The notes beneath the pieces are model-generated. The model was given only the letters and a program-made list of their open reading frames with translations, searched no databases and was not told the DNA's origin. DNA of 7,077 nucleotides, taken from the NCBI GenBank assembly GCA_015522395.1, contig WAMH01000151.1, positions 1-7,077 on the forward strand. Reading direction: 5' to 3'. The first letter of the stretch is position 1; every line of letters begins with the position of its first letter. The translations under genes were made by a program, and so were the position numbers. Shown here piece after piece: positions 1 through 6,235 of this stretch. This stretch comes from Thermococcus sp. Its GTDB lineage: Archaea; Methanobacteriota_B; Thermococci; Thermococcales; Thermococcaceae.

Positions 1-923
1 GAGCATGGAGGTACATGATAGTGGCCTCTGCAGGACTTGGAATAGCCTTCCTCTCGGTTATCTTGGCTTACGCTTCCTCGGGAACCCTCGACGTGAGGCA
101 CCTAACCTTCACCCCGAAGGAGGCCCTGCTTGTTTCCACGTTAGCTTTAATCGGCTTTGGAACTAAGGTCGGCCTCTTCCCGATGCACGGCTGGCTTCCA
201 GACGCCCACGGAAGCGCACCCTCGCCGGTCAGTGCCATGCTCTCCGGGACGCTACTCCCAACGGCCCTGCTCGTCTACTACAGAATCCTCAATGCATCAC
301 CTTCAAGCACTCCGGCAAAGATGACGCTCCTCTTCGGCGTTCTCACGCTCCTCGTTGCATCAATCCTTATGGCCTCCCAGAGGTTCCTCAAGAGACTGCT
401 CGCCTACTCCAGCATGGACATGATGGGGGTTGCAACGGTCGGTCTCGGCCTGGCCTACTACCATCCGGCCCTGCTGAAGCTCGTCTTCCTCCTCCTGGCG
501 GTTCACGCCTTCTCCAAGGGGGCGCTCTTCATAACCGCGGGGAGCGTGATGAGAGCCTACGAAACCCACGAGATAGGGGAGATAAAAGGGCTGATGAGGT
601 CGAACCCCATGAGCGGTCTCTCACTTGTCCTATCCGCCCTGTCAGTGACGGGAAGTCCCCCCTTCGGGACGTTCATAGCCGAACTCGGGATAATAGGCGT
701 TGCCCTCTCAAGGAGCTACTGGTGGGCGCTCTTCATAGGGACAGGCCTGTTGTTATCGTTCCTTGCCCTTAACTGGCATTCCGCGAGGATGGCCTTTGGG
801 GAGGGAGAAGACAGGAAAGTTCCGACCGGGGATGGGGTCATAGCCCTTACAATGACCTTGGTAGCCCTCGGGATAAGTCTCTACGCCTGGTACCTTATCC
901 TAACGGGAGGTCTGATAGTATGA
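1..923 (+). CDS. HyfF/NuoN-like proton-antiporter subunit of a hydrogenase-like membrane complex (5' partial)
   Basis: Integral membrane subunit of the complex I antiporter family (Proton_antipo_M), expected to move H+ or Na+ when the complex is driven by electron transfer. The reading frame is open to the window edge: codons before the ATG at 15 read AWRY, as in the family, so that ATG is internal and the start lies upstream. Family members have about 480-500 residues; roughly the last 300 are here. Counting from that Met, the broken-helix segment holds the pumping lysine K51 in GTKVGLFPMHGWLPDAHG, then K126 in FLKRLLAYSS, the H164/K168 pair in HAFSKGALF, and the TGSPPF loop near 211-216. 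Several hydrophobic helices continue to the C terminus. The AFSKGALF and TGSPPF style resembles hydrogenase-4 HyfF more than respiratory NuoL. The stop overlaps the large-subunit start as ATGA. Family certain; HyfF versus another antiporter class is inferred. Confidence 0.88.
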   Translation, partial: AWRYMIVASAGLGIAFLSVILAYASSGTLDVRHLTFTPKEALLVSTLALIGFGTKVGLFPMHGWLPDAHGSAPSPVSAMLSGTLLPTALLVYYRILNASPSSTPAKMTLLFGVLTLLVASILMASQRFLKRLLAYSSMDMMGVATVGLGLAYYHPALLKLVFLLLAVHAFSKGALFITAGSVMRAYETHEIGEIKGLMRSNPMSGLSLVLSALSVTGSPPFGTFIAELGIIGVALSRSYWWALFIGTGLLLSFLALNWHSARMAFGEGEDRKVPTGDGVIALTMTLVALGISLYAWYLILTGGLIV

Positions 924-2125
924 AGGCCCTTTCAGCGATATTCAAGAAGGGCGGGAAGTATCTGACGGTCTGGCTTGACTACAATACTGGTAAGGCAGAG
1001 CTTGAGTTTAGGGATTCGCTCCCCGACAGAAAGATAGCCCCAGCGCTCATCGGCGAAACCGGTGCTTACATGAAGATACCGCCCGGAACAAACGCCGTCC
1101 CCTTAACCTTTGGCCCAGCGGCCGGTGGCCTCGGCCAGGCAGGGGCCTTCGAGATACTCACCTACGGTGAGAGGATAGTGGCCATAAGGCCCGTCTACGG
1201 CTATAAGAGGCGCGGGCTGGAGAGAGCAATGCTCAACCGCCCGATTGATGAATCACTTGCAGTTCTGGAGAGGGCAACCGGGAACTTCGCGATGGCCTAT
1301 ACCTACGCCTTCCTGAAGGCCGTCGAGGCCAACCCTGACGAAGAGGTATGGGAGGTTAGAAAGGTTCTACTCGAACTTGAGAGGCTCTACAACCACTTCA
1401 ACGCCATACACAAGCTTGCAGGGGCGGCATCGCAGAAGGTCGCCACTATGCACTTCCACGCCTTAGAAGAGGACGTTCTCAGAATATTCAGCAGGCTGAC
1501 CGGCCACCGATACGGCTTCGGGGCAAACCGGCCCGGCGAGGTCAGGATTCTGGAACCCAAAGCGATGGAGAGGCTCAGGGGGATTAAAGAGGAGTTCCAC
1601 TCGCTCCGGGAGGAGCTCCTTGAGAGCAAGATATTCATAGACCGTCTCCACACGACCTGCAGGCTCACCAGAGAGGACGTTATGGAGCTGGATGCCGTTG
1701 GCATAGCGGCGAGGGGTTCTTCAGTTCCAAGGGATGTCAGAACCTTCGACCGCTTTTACTCCTACAAGCCAGTAACGTGTAAAGATGGAGACGCCCTGGC
1801 GAGGCTGATGATCAGGATTGGGGAAGTTGAGAAGTCCTTCGAGATTATAGAGGGTTCAGAAGTGAGGAGCGTCCGCTCCGACCCGTCCCTTAAGGACGGC
1901 CTGAACCTTGGATTGGCCGAGGCATCCCACGGAGACGTGCTCGTTCTGGCGGAGCTTGAAGGCGGAAGGCTGAGGTGGATAGGTCTCAGGGGGGCCTCTC
2001 GTATCAACTACGTAGCCTTCGCAAAGGGAATAACCGGGAACATCTTCACGGACTTCCCGTTTGGCCTTGAGAGCTTCGGGCTGAACTTTGCCGATGCCGA
2101 CCTCTGGCAGGGGGGTGAGGACTGA
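920..2125 (+). CDS. Hydrogenase large-subunit homologue (NuoD/HycE type) lacking all NiFe-ligand cysteines
   Basis: Soluble peripheral-arm subunit homologous to the large subunit of group 4 [NiFe] hydrogenases and to NuoD of complex I. The fold is recognisable from YGERIVAIRPVYGYKRRGLE (residues 82-101), the helix carrying LLELERLYNHFNAI (150-163) and RPGEVR (204-209). The metal-site motifs are gone. Where hydrogenases have ERxCGxCxxxH, this reads ERATGNFAMAY (117-127), with T120, F123 and Y127 in place of Cys, Cys and His. Where they have DPCxxC near the C terminus, it reads GLNFAD (387-392), with N389 and D392. The only cysteines are C247 and C287, in other regions. At 401 residues it lacks the long NuoC-like N-terminal domain of HycE. 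The start is set by the ATGA overlap and a GGGAGG at 905-910. It should dock on the small subunit encoded next. It cannot build a normal NiFe site; its true substrate is unknown. Energy-converting hydrogenase-related (Ehr) complexes and the Thermococcales MBX/MBS complex are the nearest known concepts. Confidence 0.9.
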   Translation: MKALSAIFKKGGKYLTVWLDYNTGKAELEFRDSLPDRKIAPALIGETGAYMKIPPGTNAVPLTFGPAAGGLGQAGAFEILTYGERIVAIRPVYGYKRRGLERAMLNRPIDESLAVLERATGNFAMAYTYAFLKAVEANPDEEVWEVRKVLLELERLYNHFNAIHKLAGAASQKVATMHFHALEEDVLRIFSRLTGHRYGFGANRPGEVRILEPKAMERLRGIKEEFHSLREELLESKIFIDRLHTTCRLTREDVMELDAVGIAARGSSVPRDVRTFDRFYSYKPVTCKDGDALARLMIRIGEVEKSFEIIEGSEVRSVRSDPSLKDGLNLGLAEASHGDVLVLAELEGGRLRWIGLRGASRINYVAFAKGITGNIFTDFPFGLESFGLNFADADLWQGGED

Positions 2126-2730
2126 TGTGGATAATCAAAGGCCTCAGGAAGGGCGTCATAACGAGCGATTACCCGAAAAAGGTCAGTGACGATGAGCTTT
2201 CACCGAGCTTCCCACTAAAAGCCCCAGCTGAATGTCCATTCGGTGCCGTTGAGGACGGAAAGTTTGACTTGAAGAGGTGTATCTCCTGCCGCCTCTGTAG
2301 CGTTCCCTTTGGAAGGAAGCTTGACGTTGATGAGGTAACAAACCCCCTCAACTTCAAACGCTCGCTCCACGTCTTCTTCCTCGACGTCGGAACCTGCCAC
2401 GCCTGCAACCGCGAGGTGGCCCAGCTTCACAGTCCCTACTACGACGTCCACAGGCTCGGGATATTCTTCACACCAACGCCGAAGCACGCGGACGTTCTCC
2501 TGGTTGCGGGCTGTCCGACCGACGGCATGATACCGGTACTCAAGGAGGCCTACGAGCTGATGCCCGAACCGAAGCGCGTCCTCGTCCTCGGGGCATGCTC
2601 CAGCGGCGCCCTGTGTGAGAGGAAAGTCGAGGACTTTGTCCCCGTGGATGGCTACGTGGCCGGCTGTCCGCCAAACCCGGTTCAGATAATTAGGGGACTC
2701 CTCAAGATGGCCGGGAGGGATGTGGAATGA
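2125..2730 (+). CDS. Hydrogenase small subunit (NuoB/HycG type) fused to a one-cluster ferredoxin domain
   Basis: Electron-transfer subunit of 201 residues with two parts. Residues 1-65 resemble the end of HycF/NuoI: WIIKGLRKGVITSDYP, then C37-P and C52-I-S-C55-R-L-C58. Residues 80-201 are NuoB/HycG: DVGTCHAC with C91 and C94, HADVLLVAG (121-129), GAC with C158, and GCPPNP with C181. Those four cysteines are the standard ligands of the proximal [4Fe-4S] cluster (N2 in complex I), so this cluster should be present. The ferredoxin part keeps CP plus CxxCxxC, the ligand set of one [4Fe-4S] cluster, while the second set is replaced (P27, P30, A33 and F62). C130 and C164 are extra cysteines without an assigned role. 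The start ATG shares one base with the preceding TGA and follows GGTGAGG at 2114-2120. The protein probably passes electrons from a soluble carrier, likely ferredoxin, toward the large-subunit interface. Confidence 0.9.
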   Translation: MWIIKGLRKGVITSDYPKKVSDDELSPSFPLKAPAECPFGAVEDGKFDLKRCISCRLCSVPFGRKLDVDEVTNPLNFKRSLHVFFLDVGTCHACNREVAQLHSPYYDVHRLGIFFTPTPKHADVLLVAGCPTDGMIPVLKEAYELMPEPKRVLVLGACSSGALCERKVEDFVPVDGYVAGCPPNPVQIIRGLLKMAGRDVE

Positions 2731-4541
2731 ACCCATACTATCTCATAACCCTTGGCTTTGCGGCAACTTCCTTAATCTCGCTCGCATCGAGGAAGCTCAC
2801 CTACTGGCTCGACGTGGCTTTATCATCTGCCCTACTCTACCTCCTCCTCTTTCAGCCGGGGGGCATTGATGGGACTGTTAGATACTTCATGCTCATCTCC
2901 GCCATAGTCTGGCTGACGGCATCGCTCTTCAGCGTGGACTACGACCACTATCCAAAAATCCTCGCCGGGTCCTTTTCCCTCGCGATAGCAGGAATGCTGG
3001 TCATACTCCTCGCCAGAGATGCGGTCACGTTCCTCGTCGGCTGGGAGGTCATGACGGTAGCGAGCTACCTTGGAATAACGGCGAAGGAAAAGGATGGAAA
3101 GGGTGCCTACAGGTTCCTCGCCTTTGGTGAGCTGAGCGCGCTCCTGATTTTGGCGGGCTTCGGTCTCCTGACAGTTCAGAGCGGTTCGGCGGAGTTTTCA
3201 GCATGGAAAGGCTCGCCAGTCTGGAACGTCGCCTTCTTCCTGGCGGCCCTCGGCTTTTCCGTGAAGATGGCAATCTTCCCCTTCCACATCTGGCTTCCGC
3301 AGGCTCACGGCAAAGCTCCTGCCAACCTCTCCGCCCAGTTGAGCGCCGTTCTCACTCTAATGGGTCTCTACGGGATGGTCAGGCTACTCATTATAGCAAG
3401 GCCAGCAAACTGGGTCGGGGCTTTCTTCCTGCTCTTCGGCGGCCTCACCGCAATCCTGGGGGCGGCCTATGCCGCTGGAACGGAGTACGTCAAGAGACTT
3501 CCCGGATACAGCACGGTCGAGAACGACGGGGTTTTGCTGGCCCTCTTTGGGGGCACGGTAATCACTTTGAACCATGGCAACGTTGATTTGGCCTCATTCA
3601 CGTTCTTAGCTCTGCTCTTCTTTGCCTTCGCTCACAGCGTCTCAAAGGGCCTGCTCTTCCTCGTTGCGGGAAGGCTTGAGAACGGCACTGGGAAGTTCTC
3701 GGAGGTCGTGCACGGCAGACTTTCACTCCTCGGCGTTATAGCGGGCTACGCCTCCGCCCTGAGCCTCGCCGGAATTCCACCGTTCCCGGGCTTTCTCGGC
3801 GAGTGGCTTGGCATAGAGAGCCTCCTACAGAGCTTCAGGATACCCAACCCGGGCCTTAAGGTCCTGATGATGCTCGTGGGATCTCTCGTCGCTTTAACTG
3901 CCGGAATCGCAGGGGTTGCGATGACCAAGATAATAACCCAAGGGGTTCAGAGGGCCGGGGGGAGGAAAGGCTACTCGGTCGAGGACATTGGGTATGTCAT
4001 CTCCACGGTGATTCTCTTCACCGTTGGCATACTTCCGGGACTCCTCTTCCGTATTATAAATGAACCCATGAAAGCGCTAACGGGTCAGAAAGCCACTGAT
4101 TTCCTCGGGGGCGCACTCGGAATAAAGAAGGGCTTCCTCGTCGTTGCCAAGGGCTTCGGTGGAATCTCCCCCACGTATCTGGCCCTTTTAGTCTTCATCT
4201 TTGCCTTGGGCACATACCTCGTCTTAAAACCGACCACAAACCTGCGGGTAAGACGCGTCAGGCCGTGGAGCGGTGGCCTGAGCAACCCGGAGTATCCACC
4301 GATAGCACACTCCGCGATACTCCTCGTAACCGAGGGCTGGCTCTACGGGACGAGGGAAGAGAAGGGGCGCATCTACTGGCGCGAGAGGATAAACCTGGCC
4401 TACAATAGGCTCTCAAAGGCCTACCTGAACTTCTCCGAGTGGTTCAGACACGGGATAATGAGGGGCTCCGACAGCGTCTACGTTGCCTACATCCTGCTAG
4501 CCGTGGCGGTGGCACTCGCATATCTTCTCTACGTTCTCTGA
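2727..4541 (+). CDS. HyfB/NuoL-like proton-antiporter subunit of the same complex
   Basis: Multi-spanning membrane protein of 604 residues, second antiporter-like subunit of the operon. Ion-path residues of the family are visible: E107 in GWEVMTVASYLGI, K180 in GFSVKMAIFPFHIWLPQAHG (177-196), K256 before PGYSTVENDG, H303 and K307 in HSVSKGLLF, LAGIPPFPGFLGEW (347-360), and K401 in a late helix. The YSTVENDG segment matches the 'SxEN.G' form typical of HyfB, where respiratory NuoL has 'STxSQ.G'. A soluble stretch near 500-580 (RPWSGGLSNPEYPP and following) and a last helix at about 585-604 also fit HyfB-like subunits. The start overlaps the small-subunit stop as ATGA, with GGGAGGGA at 2713-2720 six bases upstream, so translation is probably coupled. 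It is followed by a T6 tract, so it is likely the last gene of the operon. Whether the ion is H+ or Na+ cannot be told from what I see. Confidence 0.9.
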   Translation: MNPYYLITLGFAATSLISLASRKLTYWLDVALSSALLYLLLFQPGGIDGTVRYFMLISAIVWLTASLFSVDYDHYPKILAGSFSLAIAGMLVILLARDAVTFLVGWEVMTVASYLGITAKEKDGKGAYRFLAFGELSALLILAGFGLLTVQSGSAEFSAWKGSPVWNVAFFLAALGFSVKMAIFPFHIWLPQAHGKAPANLSAQLSAVLTLMGLYGMVRLLIIARPANWVGAFFLLFGGLTAILGAAYAAGTEYVKRLPGYSTVENDGVLLALFGGTVITLNHGNVDLASFTFLALLFFAFAHSVSKGLLFLVAGRLENGTGKFSEVVHGRLSLLGVIAGYASALSLAGIPPFPGFLGEWLGIESLLQSFRIPNPGLKVLMMLVGSLVALTAGIAGVAMTKIITQGVQRAGGRKGYSVEDIGYVISTVILFTVGILPGLLFRIINEPMKALTGQKATDFLGGALGIKKGFLVVAKGFGGISPTYLALLVFIFALGTYLVLKPTTNLRVRRVRPWSGGLSNPEYPPIAHSAILLVTEGWLYGTREEKGRIYWRERINLAYNRLSKAYLNFSEWFRHGIMRGSDSVYVAYILLAVAVALAYLLYVL

Positions 4542-4543
4542 GG

Positions 4544-4549
4544 TTTTTT
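4544..4549 (+). terminator. T6 transcription terminator of the hydrogenase-like operon
   Basis: Six consecutive T on the + strand begin two bases after the TGA of the HyfB-like gene, and a second T-rich stretch (ACTCTTTAG) follows. Archaeal RNA polymerase commonly stops at such oligo-T tracts without a hairpin, and I see no stable stem before it. The tract also separates this operon from the convergent tRNA gene 37 bases further on. Confidence 0.6.
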
Positions 4550-4585
4550 ACTCTTTAGTCCACCCCTAAGAAGAGCACGGAATTG

Positions 4586-4663
4586 TGGTGGACCGGGCGG
4601 GATTTGAACCCGCGGCCTCCGCCTTGCGAGGGCGGCGCTCATACCAGGCTGAGCTACCGGCCC
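4586..4663 (-). tRNA. tRNA-Ala (anticodon CGC)
   Basis: The reverse complement folds as a complete cloverleaf. The acceptor stem is GGGCCGG with CCGGTCC, the D arm contains TAGCTCAGCCTGGTA, the anticodon stem is CCGCC/GGCGG around the loop CTCGCAA, and the T arm is CGGGTTCAAATCCCG. The anticodon CGC (+ strand 4626-4628) reads GCG. Pair 3-70 is G:U, the main identity element for alanyl-tRNA synthetase, and the discriminator is A, which supports alanine independently of the anticodon. The CCA end is encoded. There is no intron. Codon GCG is used often in the surrounding GC-rich genes. The gene is transcribed toward the hydrogenase-like operon and has its own promoter. Confidence 0.97.
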
Positions 4664-4688
4664 ATCCGGTAGTAGAAAAGCGTGGAGG

Positions 4689-4697
4689 TTTTAAAAA
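4689..4697 (-). promoter_or_regulatory. TATA box of tRNA-Ala
   Basis: On the - strand the sequence CCAAAACTTTTTAAAACC contains TTTTTAAAA, ending about 26 bases upstream of the mature tRNA 5' end. That is the usual distance of an archaeal TATA box from the start site, with an A-rich BRE-like CCAAAAC before it. The remaining stretch to the ATPase stop (4698-4777) shows no gene, hairpin or repeat. The T5 within this box is the first T run downstream of the ATPase, so it may also end that transcript. Confidence 0.75.
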
Positions 4698-4777
4698 GTT
4701 TTGGTCCGGAAGGGTTCACCGATGGACATGTTTGGGTTAGTTTTCCTGTGGAGGTGCTGGGAACGTGATATGATCCC

Positions 4778-6052
4778 TCAAAGGCTGACGTTGTAGCGGT
4801 TCATCAGCCACTTCCAGAGGGGGACCGCGTTTATTCTCCTTCCGTCGGCTTCAATTTTGTCCTCGTAGTCCCAAGTTATCAGCGTTCCGTTTCTCAAGAG
4901 AAATATCTCCATGGTCCTGAACAGGTTTTTAACCTCCCTTTTGGCTATTTCGTCTTTTCCTGAAGCGTAGGTAACTTGGATGAGTTCCGTCTCCTCTCCG
5001 TCCCTCACGACGAAGTCTATCTCGCCTTTGTCGTCCCTGTAATAGTAGAGTTCAACACTTGGCTTCCTGTAGTGCTTGAGTCTCAGCAGTTCCAGGAAGA
5101 CGGCGTTTTCCATCAGCCTTCCGATGTTCTCTGAGACCTTGGGGATAACGGTGTTAACCATGCCCGTGTCGACTGCATAAACCTTTCTGTCCCCCCTCAA
5201 GACCTCTTTTGGCTTGAATGAAAACTTTGGAAGTTCAAATACGAGGTATGCCGATTCGAGATACTCGACGTAGTTCTTTACAGTCTCAACGTTCCCAATC
5301 CCGAGGGTGTTCTTGATTTTGCTGTATGTGAACCGCCCTGCAAAGTTCGAAAAGAGGTAAAAGGCGACTTCCTTCAGCTCACGGACGTTCCTAATACCGT
5401 AGCGCACTATAACGTCCCTTATGATAATGTCGTTGTAGAGGTTCATGAGGTACTCTCTGCCAAAGCGCAGAGCCTCGGGGAAGCCTCCATGCTGTATGTA
5501 CTCCAGCAAAGCCCTCTTTACCCTCGCCTCGTCCTTTGTAGTTCTCACTTCCGGGTTTATCCCTTTATACGCCAGGAATTCCCTGAAGGAGAAGGGCAGC
5601 AGGGTGTAGCTTAGATACCTGCCGGTTAGGTACGTTGAGAACTCGCGTGAAAGCAGGCGTGCGTTGCTCCCCGTTACTACAGTCGGGTGGCCTTCTCTCA
5701 AGGCGGAAACCATTCTCTCCCAGCCTTCAACTTCCTGAACCTCGTCAAGGACGATGTAGTCAAACTCCCCAAAAAGTTCGTATCCCGCCTGGAGAAGTCG
5801 TTTGTAATCCTCAATGGAAAAACCAGCCATCGCGGGATCCTCGAAGTTCACATAGAGGACCTTGCCCGGGAGGGTTGTGGAGAGAACTGACTTTCCTGAA
5901 CGCCTCGGCCCGGTTATTATGTGGGCCGTGGGTTTAAAGTTCCTTAGTATTCTCCCGCGCAGTTCTCTCTCTACTATCCTTTCCCTCCCGAGTTTTTCAC
6001 TCAGAACCTCATGCTGGTCTGCCAGCACCCTTTTGAGTTCTTCAACTTCCAT
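4778..6052 (-). CDS. AAA+ ATPase of the AAA_14/DUF4143 family (COG1373-like)
   Basis: Protein of 424 residues, typical length for the family. Domains in order: an N-terminal helix (1-40); a P-loop ATPase with Walker A GPRRSGKS (48-55), Walker B YIVLDEVQ (99-106) and sensor-like VVTGSNA (125-131), then LTGRY (142-146) and the family motif GGFPEAL (189-195); RDVIVRYGIRN (212-222); a winged-helix region at about 239-275; and a DUF4143 C-terminal part with KVYAVDTGM (290-298). The tail resembles a PD-(D/E)XK nuclease fold: E315, D346 in GEIDFVV, then IQVTYA (358-363), where the catalytic Glu-x-Lys is Gln-x-Thr, so nuclease activity is doubtful. The cellular role of this family is unresolved; mobile-element, defence and regulatory roles have been suggested. 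No Shine-Dalgarno precedes the ATG, which sits where transcription should start. Hand-counted 60-base blocks gave 38-52% GC here, against about 60% in serA and the upstream operon, consistent with separate ancestry. Confidence 0.9.
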   Translation of the reverse strand: MEVEELKRVLADQHEVLSEKLGRERIVERELRGRILRNFKPTAHIITGPRRSGKSVLSTTLPGKVLYVNFEDPAMAGFSIEDYKRLLQAGYELFGEFDYIVLDEVQEVEGWERMVSALREGHPTVVTGSNARLLSREFSTYLTGRYLSYTLLPFSFREFLAYKGINPEVRTTKDEARVKRALLEYIQHGGFPEALRFGREYLMNLYNDIIIRDVIVRYGIRNVRELKEVAFYLFSNFAGRFTYSKIKNTLGIGNVETVKNYVEYLESAYLVFELPKFSFKPKEVLRGDRKVYAVDTGMVNTVIPKVSENIGRLMENAVFLELLRLKHYRKPSVELYYYRDDKGEIDFVVRDGEETELIQVTYASGKDEIAKREVKNLFRTMEIFLLRNGTLITWDYEDKIEADGRRINAVPLWKWLMNRYNVSL

Positions 6053-6074
6053 GGTTCAAGTTTGGTTGGACTTC

Positions 6075-6083
6075 CTATAAAGT
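6075..6083 (-). promoter_or_regulatory. Probable TATA box of the ATPase gene; leaderless start
   Basis: The - strand reads GGTAAACTTTATAGGAAG, containing TTTATA (6076-6081) with an A-rich BRE-like segment before it. The box centre lies about 26 bases from the A of the ATG at 6052, the usual distance from TATA box to start site in archaea, so the mRNA probably begins at or within a few bases of the start codon. The absence of a GGAGG/GGTGA element before the ATG agrees. The box partly overlaps the first unit of the 34-base repeat array, so a protein bound there could block TBP/TFB. Confidence 0.6.
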
Positions 6084-6180
6084 TTACCATCATACTGCAA
6101 CACTTTCCGCCAGAAGTTTTCCACTATAATGGTAAACTTTGGCCCTAAACTTCACCATCATACCGGTAAGCACCTCCCAA
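6079..6180. repeat. Three degenerate units at a 34-base period upstream of the ATPase
   Basis: Related segments start at 6079, 6113 and 6147, exactly 34 bases apart. The first 17 bases of units 1 and 3 (AAAGTTTACCATCATAC and AAACTTCACCATCATAC) match at 15 of 17. Over the full 34 bases, units 1 and 2 match at 22, units 1 and 3 at 21, and units 2 and 3 at 18, by hand count. The right part of unit 2 is an inverted copy of the left part of unit 1: AAAGTTTACCAT at 6079-6090 and ATGGTAAACTTT at 6129-6140 are a perfect 12-base inverted repeat. Unit 3 keeps mainly the left half. The region is AT-rich and non-coding. It may be an operator array or a remnant of a mobile-element end. Confidence 0.7.
6113..6140. 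promoter_or_regulatory. 28-base palindrome, candidate operator
   Basis: Middle unit of the array. The arms 6113-6126 (GAAGTTTTCCACTA) and 6127-6140 (TAATGGTAAACTTT) are complementary at 11 of 14 positions, with consensus AAGTTTwCCAy-TATA-rTGGwAAACTT. There is essentially no loop, so as RNA it would be a poor hairpin; as DNA it suits a dimeric DNA-binding protein. It lies about 61 bases upstream of the ATPase start. Unit 1 (6079-6106) is a weaker palindrome, 9 of 14 pairs. Confidence 0.6.
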
Positions 6181-6214
6181 GAAAGCCCTCGCTGTGGGGT
6201 AAACCCTATCGAAG

Positions 6215-6234
6215 TGAGAAAAGGAAGAGAAAAG
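6215..6234 (-). terminator. Pyrimidine-rich probable terminator after serA
   Basis: The - strand immediately after the serA stop reads CTTTTCTCTTCCTTTTCTCA with two T4 runs. Short T-rich tracts like this often end archaeal transcripts. No hairpin is visible. It would keep serA transcription out of the ATPase promoter region, but the T runs are short, so read-through is possible. Confidence 0.4.
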
Positions 6235-6235
6235 C

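Noticed and set aside
15..923. Start of the first gene at ATG 15
   Set aside because: The frame is open to the window edge and upstream codons (AWRY) continue a conserved antiporter segment; the remaining protein would lack the first several helices.
2215..2736. 173-residue open frame on the - strand across the small subunit
   Set aside because: It lies antisense to a gene with clear conserved motifs, has no recognisable domain and is a by-product of GC-rich codons; the same applies to the other open frames antisense to 360-4285 and to those on the + strand within 5635-7076.
3203..3586. 127-residue + strand frame inside the HyfB-like gene
   Set aside because: It is an out-of-frame shadow; its composition (Arg, Ser, Gly, Pro) is that of frame-shifted coding sequence and it breaks no motif of the HyfB-like protein.
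4586..4663. Integration site (att) at the tRNA-Ala 3' end
   Set aside because: I found no second copy of the tRNA 3' segment in the window and no integrase gene; the ATPase lies on the 5' side of the tRNA, not the usual 3' side.
4700..4790. Box C/D guide RNA in the gap after the ATPase
   Set aside because: GTGATATGA and CTGA are present near 4765-4788, but there is no proper TGATGA box and the last part lies inside the ATPase gene.
6079..6140. CRISPR array or transcription-terminator hairpin
   Set aside because: Only three degenerate units with no uniform spacers, and no run of T after the palindrome; the symmetry suits a DNA-binding site better.
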